From contig MU270113.1 of assembly GCA_021432635.1 (NCBI GenBank), positions 62,001 to 126,000 of the forward strand: a stretch of 64,000 bases of DNA. Direction: 5' to 3'. Positions 31,130 to 42,059 of the stretch are shown here, in pieces. Under the pieces are notes generated by a model. The model worked only from the letters and a program-made list of their open reading frames with translations. It ran no database searches and had not been told where the DNA came from. A program made the position numbers and the translations under genes. The stretch's first letter is position 1, and each line of letters starts with the position of its first letter. Source of the DNA: Thozetella sp. PMI_491 (Eukaryota > Ascomycota > Sordariomycetes > Chaetosphaeriales > Chaetosphaeriaceae).

Positions 31130-33099
31130 GCCTGTACTAGTAGTGGTGGTGGATACACAGATACTGATACCCAGCGGAACTTTGTCTGCCAGCAATGGAT
31201 GCATATGTTTCCCATTATTGCTATGCCACACCGCATATTCGCCTGTTCATTCCTGTCCCTGGCAACGAGAGGGAGGCAGGGAGATGAATGGTGCGAAACA
31301 GTCATGCTGACCTTGACAGACTGATCCCGTCTATACATGGAACCCGGCCTGCAAGGGGGTACCAGCAACTGCCGTTGACCCGAGTCCAGGCCCTGGGGAA
31401 CGCACAACAGCCCCCGCATGACTCGCTAAATTGCCTCTGCTTCTAGAAGATCGGCTCCACGTGGCCGGGCCTTACTTCTTTCTCTATGATACGTGGTTGA
31501 GATGGGGTGAATAGCAGGCTAAAGGGACGGCCCCATCCAACATCTCGTCTGCTCAGGACGCTACCCCACGGGTCGATCTCCTGCTCCCCGTCGCCCCGGC
31601 GATCGCCATGGACATCCCGCCGTGGGATTACCGGCTCTGGCTGCCGCAAGACGGACGGCTGCATAGGCTTTAGTTTCCTACTATCGCCTTGTGGCTGCGA
31701 TTGCTGCAACCAATGTGCTGTGCTAACGAAGGAGCCTGCTTCGGCTATGTGGCCGGTCGATTGCCCCCCCATTTCCCCCTTGGCACTGCCTCTGGTCCTA
31801 TCACTGAGTACAACTCGTTCCTCGTTCCCCTCTCTTCCGGTTCTTACTACACCGTGTATCGGTCTCATGTGTAACACCGGCAACCGCTCACGGATCCTCG
31901 CGGGCCACCACGGCGGACGTGAAAATACGTCTACCTGCATTTCCTCGCTCCGGGTCCCACGACCGGCAATGGTGATGATGCCGTGTAGTCTCGCAGCCAC
32001 CTCATTCCATGGCGGGGCAGGGTTCGCTCTTGGGCCGTGTCTCTGTGCTGTACCGCCAGCCGCGAGGAGGAATGCAACAGGCGCCGGGTACCGGCCAAGG
32101 TTCCAGACCCCAGAAACAAAGCTGCACGCGCCGCCGTTGGGAATCCAAATCCTGCAGCCAAAAAAAAGTACCCTGATTGCTGCAGAGTTCTTTGACTGCC
32201 CGACCCCGCGTGCTCGCAGGAGAAAAAAAAATAGAGTGCTTGCCTGTTCAACCCCAATCTTTCAGTGCCGGTCGCCTATGCAAGGTTTTCGGCCGCCCTT
32301 GCAGCTCTCCCGCTCGCACGGTATTACATGGTGGGTTGCAATATGTCTGCAGGTTGTGTATTTCCGTCGGGGACGACTGGACGACTCAGCGCTAGGAGCG
32401 CTCCCGCCGTCCTGACTTGGCCAGTCTAGGCCCAGCTCTACATCGCCTGTCTTCACAGTATGTGATGGCAAAGAAGACGTTACATACGAGGCATCCTTGT
32501 GCCCCAGTTTGTTGGTTGGACTTCCCGTCCCTCGAAGTTTTGCTTACTCTATGCCACCATTTACCCCCGTAGCCAAGGTGACTCGCTTCAGCTAGGATGA
32601 ACAACAGTCCCTCCCCCCCCGAGCATGTATAAAGTCGCTCGCACGATACTTTCCTTCCGGTCTCGTCCCTGTCCGTTACTTTTTTTTTCTGGTCTAGATC
32701 TCATGGCTCGAGCCGCTGCTGTTTGAGCCCATCGCCACTCCTTTCCCGGCCCCCATCATTCCTTGAAGCGGTGTTGATTCACCCAGCCACTCCTTACCAC
32801 AACCCACTGACGTGCACGAGAGGCCACCCAAACTATCCGCTCTCTACGAAGGTGACGCCACAAGTTTGCTTTATTTTCACCCCGTCAGTGACCAAGAGAC
32901 TATTTCTCCGTTCCTAGTCTCAACATTCCTGGCTTTGCTCTTCTTGGTTCTCTTTGCCCTCTCGGCCCAAGCAACTTTTTGCTCCTATTCACATCCTCTT
33001 GCAACTCACAACTAAATCGTACCTCGTCTTACCTCGTCTTGCCTCGGGTGCCAATTGTAGTTCGACAGGACACGAGGTCGACCCGAGTTATCGCACAAC
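31130..33099. other. Intergenic, rad2 to TOS1-like gene
   Basis: 2 kb. A plus-strand frame of 302 codons (31507-32415) and an opposing one of 185 codons (31443-32000) overlap and have random-looking composition, so neither is called. The right part carries a TATA box at 32638 and a long pyrimidine-rich leader (32650-33090), so this end is the TOS1-like promoter and 5' leader. Confidence 0.45.
32638..32644 (+). promoter_or_regulatory. TATA box of the TOS1-like gene
   Basis: TATAAAG about 460 bp upstream of the ATG at 33100, followed by a T/C-rich leader. The arrangement fits a strongly expressed secreted-protein gene; the transcription start is not known. Confidence 0.5.
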
Positions 33100-34758
33100 A
33101 TGCACATGCGCACTATTCAGTCGGCCGTTCTGGCCTGTACCACTCTGCAGCTAGCCGACGCCGCGGTCATTGCTCGTGCAAAGTCCAGCGTTGAGACCTG
33201 TGCCGGCAGTAGCTTCAACGAGAACGGCAACTGGTTCTGCAAAGCTGTGGGCCAGATCACATACTCTCATTTTGCAGGTTCCGCCGGCCACTACGACCAG
33301 GTCGTCGGCATGGACACGAGCACGGGACAGTGTTCATTCGGCCAGAAGGACTATTCCGGCCCGCTGGCACCCTTCAACGAGCCGGCAAGTATCCCGAGGG
33401 ACTTTTTCTCCTATGCTATAGCCTGGGTTTCTGACAATCCGCAGATGTCTCTTCATTTTCGGGGACCCATTCGCCTAAAGCAGCTGGCGGTGTATATGCC
33501 CAAGGGAAGCACGAAAAGGGAAGAGGCTCAGGTGGAAGCGGACGTGGCACCGAGGGTATCTGAAATGCCCGTGGCCGATCCCGAACTGCTCCGCAATAAG
33601 AAACGAGATCATCCTACCATCTGGGTAACGGCCACCATCAACGGTCAGGTCGTCTCGTGGATCAACGACTACTGGGGACCAGAAGTCACACCCAGCCCAG
33701 CTCCAGCTAAGCCCTCACCTAGCGTTCAGAAAGCGCCTGCTCAAGCGACCTCCGCTCCGTGCCCGGAGCCCACTGCCGCCTCAGGGAACGGTGGCGGAGC
33801 GGGTGGTACGACCGGCACGACCGGCACGACCGGCACGGCGGGTACGGCGGGTACGGGAGACCACGTCCGGGTGGCTTACTATAATGCCCCCAGCCAGCAA
33901 AGCAGCGGCCTCATGTTTCTGGGAAATTATGGCGGCACCCAAGGCTCCGGGAGATGGACTAGGTGAGCTTGATTTCCCCAGAACCTCATGCGACAAGACT
34001 CTTAGACAAGCTAACCCCCAATCCAGCGCCTTTGGCAACACTCTGTCCTACATAAACGCGCAGGGCACAGACGGCGCCGCCAGTTCGACCACCCTGGCTG
34101 ACACCACTGTCCCTTCCGGTCATGAGTTCTCCGTGTTCATGGATCAGCCGTGTGACGACAGCTGCGGGTTCATTCAGCCCGGTTCTGTAGCTTACAGTAA
34201 GGCTCCCCTGCGCTGCCCCTTTCAATGCCTGTCACCTCGTCCCAGCCCCCATCGCCCGGACGGCCAACACACGACCTTTCATTAAGAGCGAAGGCTGACG
34301 AACCAACAACAGAAGGATTTGGCGGCGCGGACAAGGCCTTCCTATTTGAATTCTCCATGCCGCACGAGTCTGGAGCGACTGGCGCGCAGGCCGATATGCC
34401 GGCGCTCTGGATGCTTAACGCGCGCATCCCTTACACCGGGCAGTATAGCCCATGTAGCTGCTGGAAGTCCGGCTGCGGCGAGTTCGACATCTTCGAGGTG
34501 CTCGCGCCAGGCGACAACAAGTGCAAGTCGACGCTGCACTCGGTCTACAACGGGGGTGACTCCAACTACTTCTCCCGGCCCGTCGACGGCACCATCAAGC
34601 TCGCGGTCGTGTTCGACTCGGCTAGCGCCACTGTGAGCGCGAAGGTGCTGGACAGTGCGACGCAATTTGGCGACCACTTGACGGCCGCCAACCTAGCGAG
34701 TCTGATGGGGGATGGTGGGCTCGACGGCATGGGAAGCAGCTTTTTCCAGCTGGGATGA
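33100..34758 (+). CDS. tos1: TOS1-like secreted cell wall protein (DUF2403-DUF2401)
   Basis: Three exons: 33100-33962, 34027-34196 and 34313-34758; introns of 64 and 116 nt; 492 residues. A signal peptide covers about residues 1-22 (TIQSAVLACTTLQLADAAV). The N-terminal domain, with ITYSHFAGSAGHYDQVVGMD and FSYAIAWVSDNPQMSLHFRG, matches the DUF2403 module of yeast Tos1. A Ser/Pro/Thr/Gly linker follows, including six copies of a 9-bp unit. The C-terminal domain, RVAYYNAPSQQSSGLMFLGN to the end, with VFMDQPCDDSCGF, MPALWMLNARIPYTGQY and CSCWKSGCGEFDIFEVL, matches DUF2401, a putative glycosyl hydrolase fold related to beta-glucanases. Tos1 is a covalently bound wall protein of unproven activity. 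The GEFDIFE segment resembles the catalytic ExDxxE pattern of laminarinase-type enzymes, an inference only. No C-terminal GPI signal is seen. Confidence 0.9.
33805..33858 (+). repeat. 9-bp tandem repeat in the TOS1-like linker
   Basis: Six copies of GGYACGNNN (mostly GGCACGACC) encode (Gly-Thr-Thr/Ala/Gly)6. Such coding minisatellites in wall proteins change length between strains. Confidence 0.85.
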
Positions 34759-36028
34759 GCGTGACACGCCACGAAAGAGAGATTTGTTATAGTGGTTTGT
34801 TTTCTTGGCGCTCGGCGTTTGGGCAGCGGCCTCCTCTGAGTGCCCGTCTGCGTACTCATCATGGTTAGATGCCCGGAGAGTTGGTTCGCATGACAGGTAC
34901 ACTTGATATCCGGCATGGAGGGCGTTCAGGCGGATGAGGGATGAGGCTATCGGCGTTGAGTAGAGGTTTCTTGCGAATACGAAATGATCATGGTCACAGC
35001 GCAATCGCGGTGCTCTCAGTGCTTTTCCTTTCACTCTCTGGGTTTATATCGAGAGACGTTGGAACCGACCGGTGAGACCTCGCTAGCCGGCTGGGATGAT
35101 ACATAACTCCTCCACAGCTAATCTATCCCGCTTCTTCCTTCTTAGGAAAGGCTGTCATGTCCTGGAGCTGCGTGTCTCCCTGGCTGAGTCTGTACGCAGC
35201 TGGTAAGGTATCAGGCTGGGTGGCTGCAGATTGTGGAGGTGGGGCTAGCACTGGTTTCCCGAAAGAGACATGTTTCGGCTGCTGTGACACCGACATTTTG
35301 GGGGAGTCCGGGCGGTCTCGACAGTGCTCATCGGGCATGCGGGAACGAAGGAATCTGGAGATCCGCGGGGCGCTCCTGCCCTCCTGTCGATTAGTGTGCC
35401 GTCTGCTCGCGTCCGGGGCGCGATCTTCGAACCTCGCGGTCCATCTAGGAACAAGTCGTCGGTTTGCAAGTGAATTATGGGCTATGTTTGTCCTCGTTTA
35501 CTAAGCCTTGGCGCCAAGGTCGTCGCTCGGCCCCTCGCGTTTTCATGCCAAGCGCCGGCGCCACCAGCTTAGTAGGGCTCGCGTTTATCTGGGTACTACG
35601 TAGGCATTGTGCCTAGCTAAGTTTGTCAGCACGTACAACCTAGCACGCTCGACTGTGTGATTCGTGCACGTACCTCCACGGCCTGTCCCGCACCAAAAAC
35701 ACATCTCGGAACCCCTCCTCCCCTGGTCGCCCTAAGCTCGCCCCGCGGGCCTAGGAAGCTTAGCGCCGAGTAGTCCCTCATGGACACACACAAGATGTCC
35801 AAGCTACTCGTGTGGATAGGCCGTTGCTTGCTCATCCACACTGTCTCGTGTCTTTGTGCCGGCGATGACTAAGACCCCTCTCGCGGCCTTGGTGACGCTT
35901 CATCCGAGATGGCGATGGTGGGGATCCGGCCTCGAGCTCCAGCTTGCACTAATCTCAGGTACAAGTATTGGGGAAGCTGCCCGCGATTGAACATTCATTC
36001 CCCCATCAGCAACTACCTCACTCGCATT

Positions 36029-36072
<44 letters not shown>

Positions 36073-36167
36073 CATACACGGGACTTCAAACCATCCTCGA
36101 CTAGACTTCGCTCACGCTCAAACCCGATTGCAAGCTCCTTCCGACACAACATCTCAAAACTCCCACA
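34759..36167. other. Intergenic, TOS1-like gene to NmrA-like gene
   Basis: 1.4 kb. Minus-strand frames at 35123-35469 look slightly protein-like but sit in two different phases and match nothing I know. The right end is the leader of the NmrA-like gene and contains the (AC)n microsatellite. Confidence 0.4.
36034..36068 (+). repeat. (AC)n microsatellite
   Basis: About 17 AC units, roughly 100 bp upstream of the NmrA-like start codon, probably within its 5' leader. Confidence 0.9.
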
Positions 36168-37260
36168 ATGGCGGCTAAGAGAATCATCACCATCTTCGGT
36201 GCTACGGGAGGTCAAGGTGGCTCCGTGGCCAAGATCTTCCTCGAGGACGCCAAGCTCAAGCAGAGCTGGTCCGTCCGCGCTGTTACTCGCGATGTCACCA
36301 AAGAGAGCTCCAAGAAGCTCCAGAACCAGGGCGCTGAGGTCGTTTCCGTGAGTGTCTAGACCCTCCCGCCGCCGCACTCTTGATTGCATGGAGTACTGAC
36401 TGGTGGCTCCAGGCGGACATGAATGACAAGTCAACCTTGGTCTCGGCCATGACCGGCGCTGCCGCCGTCTTCGCCGTGACCAACTATTGGGAGAAGATGG
36501 ATTCCGATCTGGAGATTAAGCAGGGCAAGGACCTCGTCGACGCTGCCAAGGAGACGGGTGTCCAGCACTTCGTGTGGAGCTCCCTCTTTGATATCACAAA
36601 ACGTGAGCCAATACCCGGCCCCCATGCCTCCCATTCTCGTGCCGTCCTGAGCTGACCGGTCCTCTCTCAGTGAGCAAGGGCGCTCTCCCCAATGTCCACC
36701 ATTTCGACACCAAGGCCAAGGTCGAGGAGTACGCTCGGCAGGTCGGAATCGGCGCTACCTTTTTCATGCCGGGATTCTACATGAGCAACATCCCCGGCGG
36801 CATGTTCCGGCCCTCGCCGGAGAACGGCGGGGCTTGGACCTTTGGCCTCCCCGTCCCCAGCAGCGCGCCGATCCCGCTCCTCGACACCACTGGCGACAGC
36901 GGCAAGTTCGTCAAGGCCATCGTCCTCAAGGGCCCCGAAGTGTTCGGCAAGCGCGTCCTGGCGGCGAGCGAGTACAAGACGGGCGACGAGATTGTTGCAA
37001 CCTTCAAGAAGGTGTTCCCCGAGGCAGGCAAGACGGCGACCTTCATGCAGCTGCCGCAGGACGTGTACAAGAAGGCGCTCACAGGCCGCGGCATGCCCGA
37101 GTTTGCTGCCCAGGAGCTGCTTGAGAACATGCTTTTGCTCGACCAGTTCGGATACTACGGCGGAGCCAAACTCGACGAGAGCCATGCCATCCTGGAGGAC
37201 AAGCTCACATCCTGGGAGGAGTTCCTGAAGAAGTCACCTGCGGTCAAGGACTTGCAGTAA
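36168..37260 (+). CDS. NmrA-like family NAD(P)-binding protein
   Basis: Three exons: 36168-36347, 36413-36602 and 36671-37260; introns of 65 and 68 nt; 319 residues. The N-terminus KRIITIFGATGGQGGSVAKI is a Rossmann dinucleotide-binding loop (GATGGQGG) of the atypical short-chain dehydrogenase type. VRAVTRDVTKESSKKL marks the second strand, and AADMNDKSTLVSAMTGAAAVFAVTNYWE the third and fourth. The usual Tyr-x-x-x-Lys catalytic pair is not obvious, as in NmrA, the Aspergillus nitrogen metabolite repressor that senses NAD(P) redox state. Other relatives (HSCARG, isoflavone reductase-like enzymes) differ in role, so the name gives the fold, not a function. There is no signal peptide, so it is probably cytosolic. 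The second intron splits a Leu codon (C|TG). Confidence 0.92.
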
Positions 37261-37474
37261 GGGAATGCCTCAAACAAAAAAATAAAAACAAAAACAATGT
37301 AGCCGGAAAAAAAATATAGATCGCGTTTCTCCTCATGTTCCCGTATCTTTTTAGTGACCCTTTTCGGTTCGCTGCGCCGTTCATGTGCGATATGCATCTA
37401 TCCCTTTTGAGTGTTGGTGGCTGCCTAGAATTGGGGGCGCAGCTGGGGCGGCTGGACCAACTCCTAATGCCCGC

Positions 37475-37510
<36 letters not shown>

Positions 37511-37738
37511 AGCTTAACCCCTCTCATGCCGCGACCGCGGGCCAAAGATCCTTCAGCCGCCCATGCGCCGGCGTAGGTAGGTATGTAAGAGAAGGAGGTA
37601 GCGGCTGAGCTCCTCACAACTCAGCTGCAACCCCCAAAAATACGGGTTTCCGGGTGCAATTTGATCGATTGCGCTCCCACCATCTCTTCTTTCCGAATTG
37701 CCGCCCCCGAGGTAATATTCAGAACTAACCGCCCCGAG
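37261..37738. other. Intergenic, NmrA-like gene to 2EXR gene
   Basis: 478 bp with an A-rich 3' flank (37276-37315) and a (TC)15 microsatellite at 37476. It contains the 2EXR gene promoter. No gene seen. Confidence 0.5.
37476..37505 (+). repeat. (TC)15 microsatellite
   Basis: Thirty bases of TC repeats in the promoter region of the 2EXR gene. Confidence 0.9.
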
Positions 37739-38710
37739 ATGCATGGCGAGACAATTCGCTCCAAACCCCAGAGCCCCGCGAACAGGGACTTGTTCCATTA
37801 TTTCCCAGCCCTCCCGCCCGAGATCCGGTTCATGATCTGGGAGCTCTGTCTCCCGCGGCGACTGGTGGATATCAACCCCCCGCTTACAGCAAACGACGTC
37901 TTCGACAACTCCCTGGCGGACCACTGTTTCCGCAACTCGAGACCGCCTCTCATCACCAGGGTATGTGCCGAGTCCCGTAGAGTCGCCTTTAGAAATGGCG
38001 GCATGCAGCCCGGCGAGATACACTGGCTCGACGCCCGGCCATCCGAGAGGAGATTGCTCCGTGCTCTGTCCAATTACTGGATCACGTATGCCACTGATCG
38101 CGTGCTCCTGAACTCGACGAGGTTGCCGCATATCGACAATGCCACGATCCTCCCTCACCTCCAATTTCTCCATTACTTGCTTGGCCGGCACCGCTCCATC
38201 TGCATCCCGTACACCTCACTCTCTGCGACCGAGCTCAAGGACAGCGAGCTCCTGGCTTCGTGGAGGACCGTCCGCATCGTCGCGCCACATCGCATGGCGG
38301 TCAGGTCAGGGCTGTTCGGTCTCACCGGCGAGGAACTCCTGCAGCTCGTAGACCCCCTGGATCGGAAAAGGCTAGAGCAGTTCCAGTCCTTTTTCTCCCA
38401 ATGCGCGTCCGAGAAACATCCGGACACGCTAGAGTTCTTCACACAGGCTCTAGGTCCGGAAGGCACGCTGCACGAAGCCCTCGCGGCACAGCGCAGCATA
38501 GAGGAAAACTTCTGGGTGTATTTGCATTGGCACCTGACCACCAGCAGCCCTCCGACCGAGAGCTGGAGGCACTCGGGGACGGGCGCGCTCATCCAAGACC
38601 ACCCGTTTGTCGTAGAAGCACTCGGTCATATGCCCAAGCGGCGGACCATGATCCTGTTCCGCCTATGCCCCGAGGAGCAATATCTAGGGCCCCAGCCACA
38701 GGCAACATAG
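37739..38710 (+). CDS. 2EXR domain protein of unknown function
   Basis: Single exon, 323 residues from the ATG at 37739 (MHGETIRSKPQ). The frame extends 26 codons upstream but only to non-ATG codons. Residues about 19-46, LFHYFPALPPEIRFMIWELC, form the start of the 2EXR module (named for paired E-x-R sequences). Further segments typical of the family follow: PPLITRVCAESRRVAF and PRRLVDI. 2EXR proteins occur in large, lineage-specific families in Pezizomycotina and have no established biochemical function; the fold resembles an F-box start, which suggests protein interaction (inference). No signal peptide or membrane span is seen. It is the least characterised clear gene in the window. Confidence 0.85.
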   Translation: MHGETIRSKPQSPANRDLFHYFPALPPEIRFMIWELCLPRRLVDINPPLTANDVFDNSLADHCFRNSRPPLITRVCAESRRVAFRNGGMQPGEIHWLDARPSERRLLRALSNYWITYATDRVLLNSTRLPHIDNATILPHLQFLHYLLGRHRSICIPYTSLSATELKDSELLASWRTVRIVAPHRMAVRSGLFGLTGEELLQLVDPLDRKRLEQFQSFFSQCASEKHPDTLEFFTQALGPEGTLHEALAAQRSIEENFWVYLHWHLTTSSPPTESWRHSGTGALIQDHPFVVEALGHMPKRRTMILFRLCPEEQYLGPQPQAT

Positions 38711-39348
38711 AGTACATACCTAGATACCTAGATAGAAGCAGCGATTGAGACTCTTCTCCGGCTCCTTTTGCGCCAATATGCGACAAGACGCTGCGTTCAT
38801 GACGGTAGCTTTGCATCGATTAAACACGAGGGAAGTCGCAGCACTCTCCCCCTTGTCCCGGCCAAACCTCGGGTGGGCGGTCCCCAGGCTGGTTGGCCCT
38901 GTGGGAGTGGTGGTCGGTGCTAGCCCAAGATCCGGAGGTGGTGGATTCGGCAAGATCACAACCCCCAGAGCCGAGGTTCACGAGCCCGCGGCCATTTGCC
39001 ATCTAACGTCTCCACTTATCGGGTCCGTCATTCTCGACAATTCTCCATTGCCTCTCGCCCCTCTTCCATCGTATCTGCCGGCTACCCACGACCGCAGCCA
39101 CCCTTTAGGGTCTCCCATCTAGCGAATTTGAACCACATCTCTTTTGAGTCGCGCTTTATCACAGAGGTCTGCGCATCCCAATCCAAGGCGGCATTTTCCC
39201 GCTTGCGCGCGTCGCAGTCGCTGCTGTCGCTGCCGCTGCCCAGCAACCGGCCCTCAGATCGGCCTCAGGACCGGTCCGAAAACTCGGGCTCGATATCCAC
39301 AGCTCGTCAGAGGCAGCCCCGACCGCTCTGCGCATTGATTTCGCGTAT
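38711..39348. other. Intergenic, 2EXR gene to pex13
   Basis: 638 bp, T/C-rich towards the right end, so probably the pex13 promoter and leader. No gene seen. The open frame running in from 38996 is a leader artefact: the real first exon is in another frame. Confidence 0.5.
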
Positions 39349-40800
39349 ATGGCATCGCCACCGAAGCCCTGGGAGCGAGCAGGCGCGACGATCGCAACAC
39401 CAGGTAAGACGATCCAGTCCACGATGGCATGGACGCAACATCGAAAGTAAAAAACCTCGAATTACTAACCACACTACCATGGCAGCAGCATCCACCAGCC
39501 TCCCGGCCGTACCAACCACAACCTCTCTGACGGCGCCGACCACTATGGCAGACCCTACGAGCCCAGCCATTCCCGCTATCCCAGCATCGCTGGCCTCCAC
39601 AGTCAACCAAAACGCCGCGGCGTACAGCAGGCTTGGTGCATCACCGTACGGCGCGTATGGTGGAGCTTACACATCGCCGTACTCTCGGCTAGGTGGCTAC
39701 GGTGGCTACGGCGGGATGGGCGGCTATGGTACCGGCATGTACGGCGGGATGGGCGGATACGGCGGGATGGGCGGCATGTATGGAGGAGGCATGTATGGGG
39801 GTATGCCCGGCGGTATGCCTGGGGACCCCAACAACCCAGACAGCCTCACGAACCGGTTCAACATGAGCACCCAGGCGACCTTCCAGATGCTGGAGGGCGT
39901 AGTTGGCGCCTTTGGCGGCTTCGCACAGATGCTGGAGAGCACATATATGGCGACACACTCGAGTTTCTTTGGTGAGTTTCCCCCCTGTTTCTAGCCTGAC
40001 TTCATTGCTGTCTCCTAGGCTAACGAATTCTCGCAGCCATGGTCTCTGTAGCCGAGCAGTTCGGCAACCTGCGTGATACCCTTGGTTCCGTCCTCGGCAT
40101 CTTCACCCTCATGAGATGGATCCGAACCCTCCTGGCCAAGCTCACCGGCCGCCCTCCTCCCGCCGATGCGACCGCCCTCACTCCGGCCGCCTTCGCGCGG
40201 TTCGAAGGGCGTGCGACCACTCTGCCCGACGGCACCCCTGGCGCTGCGCCGAAGCCATCCCGCAAGCCCCTCTTCTTCTTCCTACTCGCAGCCTTCGGCT
40301 TGCCCTACGTCATGAGCAAGGTGATTAGGTCGCTGGCTGCGTCGGCAGAAGAGGAGGAGCGCCGCCGACAGGCTCTCGCTGCCGAGCAGGCGCAGCCTAT
40401 CGACCCTAGTAAGCTGGAGTATTGCTGGGTCGTGTACGACTTTATGCCGCCCGCGCCTGCGCCGGGCCAGCAGCCGACTCCCGGCCTGGACCTCGCCGTA
40501 AAGAAGGGCGATCTGGTGGCCGTGTTGAGCAAGTGCGACCCTCTCGGCAACCCCAGCGAGTGGTGGAAATGCCGAACCAAGGACCACCGCGTTGGGTACC
40601 TCCCAGGAACTTTTCTCGCCGTCGCGCGGCGGCCTGGACAACCCGTCGCGGCGATAAAGGCGGCCGCGAGCGAGACCAGTCGAGCCAACTCCTTGACGAG
40701 CAATACCGATGTGGCCACCGCGGCGGCGCCTCCGATGCCGTCGACTAAGGTCGGCGACGTCACAGTCGAGAGCTTCCAGAAGTCTCAGTTTTATTCTTAG
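39349..40800 (+). CDS. pex13: Peroxisomal docking protein PEX13
   Basis: Three exons: 39349-39403, 39486-39971 and 40037-40800; 434 residues. The first exon is short and gives MASPPKPWERAGATIATP, the conserved PEX13 N-terminus. The acceptor of exon 2 is ambiguous by one codon (39486 or 39489). Residues about 85-140 are a Gly/Tyr/Met-rich repeat region (YGGMGGYG type), as in other PEX13 proteins. After RFNMSTQATFQMLEGVVGAF comes the conserved membrane-associated block (VSVAEQFGNLRDTLGSVLG), then a span at about 257-275 (PLFFFLLAAFGLPYVMSKVI), and a C-terminal SH3 domain at about 310-377 (YCWVVYDFMPP...EWWKCRT...GYLPGTFL). PEX13 docks the PTS1 and PTS2 receptors PEX5 and PEX7 with PEX14 at the peroxisome membrane. 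The low-complexity region may form the FG/YG-like phase of the import pore (known for PEX13). Confidence 0.96.
39692..39822 (+). repeat. Gly/Tyr/Met-rich coding repeat of pex13
   Basis: Imperfect GGC-TAC/ATG-GGN repeats coding for YGG and GGM units. It is a known feature of the family and probably length-variable. Confidence 0.8.
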
Positions 40801-42059
40801 ATGGATGGAGGCACCAACATTAGTGACGACACGGCTAGCAGCCTGGGCTCCTAGAGCCCCGAGGTGGCAGGCGCTACCCTGTACAAGGCGGCGGGCCGGC
40901 GGGACATACCGTTTGAGCGGTGCACTTTTGGTCCTCCCGCGGGGGGGACTGCATTTACATACTGGAGAACTAAGCCACGACGACGCTGATGGCTTCCTCG
41001 GAGCAGGTTCAGCGTCATACATTTTACTCCACCAGTAGATATGGCATGTTTGGGCTCGGCGGGCTCCAGCATGCTTTCTTTTGTACTTCGCTTTTTGTCT
41101 TAATGTCAGGAGCTTTGGGAGGTGGGTGGATATGGACGTAAAAGTCAGGCGTTGGAGGCGCAATATGCAAGGCCTGAAGCGAGGAACCGTTAGGTACAGG
41201 GCAGCTGCTCAGGAGGCAGATCAGCTTCTGATTGTACCGATAGTTTGGCTACTTCTAGCGTAAAGGAGCAAATGATATCCATTATAGTCTACTATAGCTT
41301 TTCAGGACAAGGCCTTAGAGGATGTCCTTCAGGAGATGGAACAGCAGATCTCAGAATATGGTCATCACCAAAGGCTCAAGCACACGCCATGCATGGCACT
41401 CAAGGGGTACGGTCCAGGGCTTGGTTTCATTCTAGAGGCACCTACTGCCCACTGCCTGGCTAGCTACCTAGTAATGGTAAAACTGAGAGGCAATCGTCAA
41501 TTTCTCTGCCTTTGCTTCGCTCAGGCATAAGAGCCTCGCCCGCATGATTCGTAAAAGAAACAACGAGCCCTTTTCCCTCACTTCCAAAGTTCCCTCTGCA
41601 GCTGAGCCCGAACCTGTTTCCCGGAGGCAAGACCGCAGAATGCTCCAACTGGGAAGGATTCAGTGAGAGGCTCATCGTCTATCAAGGTAGACAAATGGCT
41701 AGTGTACAAGGTCATATCCACACAACCCCCTGAGAGCCTTCCTGGTCCATCGGTGCGGGAGGAGAGACTGAAATGAAATAGACGGCAGCTGGGTCGCAGC
41801 CGGTGCCGTCAAGGCGAGATGGGAAGACACTTAAGAAAGCCTCGCAAAAGCCATGCAGGGGGCCTATCAATCTCTACCGTTTTCATGGAGATGATCAACT
41901 GTGGCGATGCAAAACATGCCCGCGGTATGGGGTAACTCTTCTAGTGATCAGCTCCGGCGAGGCAATTTGTAGCACCGGGCAAGCGTCCTCCTCTCCCCGC
42001 GTCAGACGAGAGCACCATGAAGTTTCTTGCTGGCTGATTTTCGAGGGCAGAGTACGTGT
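40801..42059. other. Intergenic between convergent pex13 and TFIIA genes
   Basis: 1.26 kb of 3' flanks. Small frames in all phases, none recognisable. No repeat or RNA gene seen. Confidence 0.45.

Noticed and set aside
31507-32415. 302-codon plus-strand frame
   Set aside because: Random-looking composition, overlaps an opposing 185-codon frame, no recognisable domain and in a promoter region.
38996-39485. Open frame upstream of and joined to pex13 exon 2
   Set aside because: The conserved PEX13 N-terminus lies in another frame at 39349-39403 and splices into 39486; the long frame is leader read-through.
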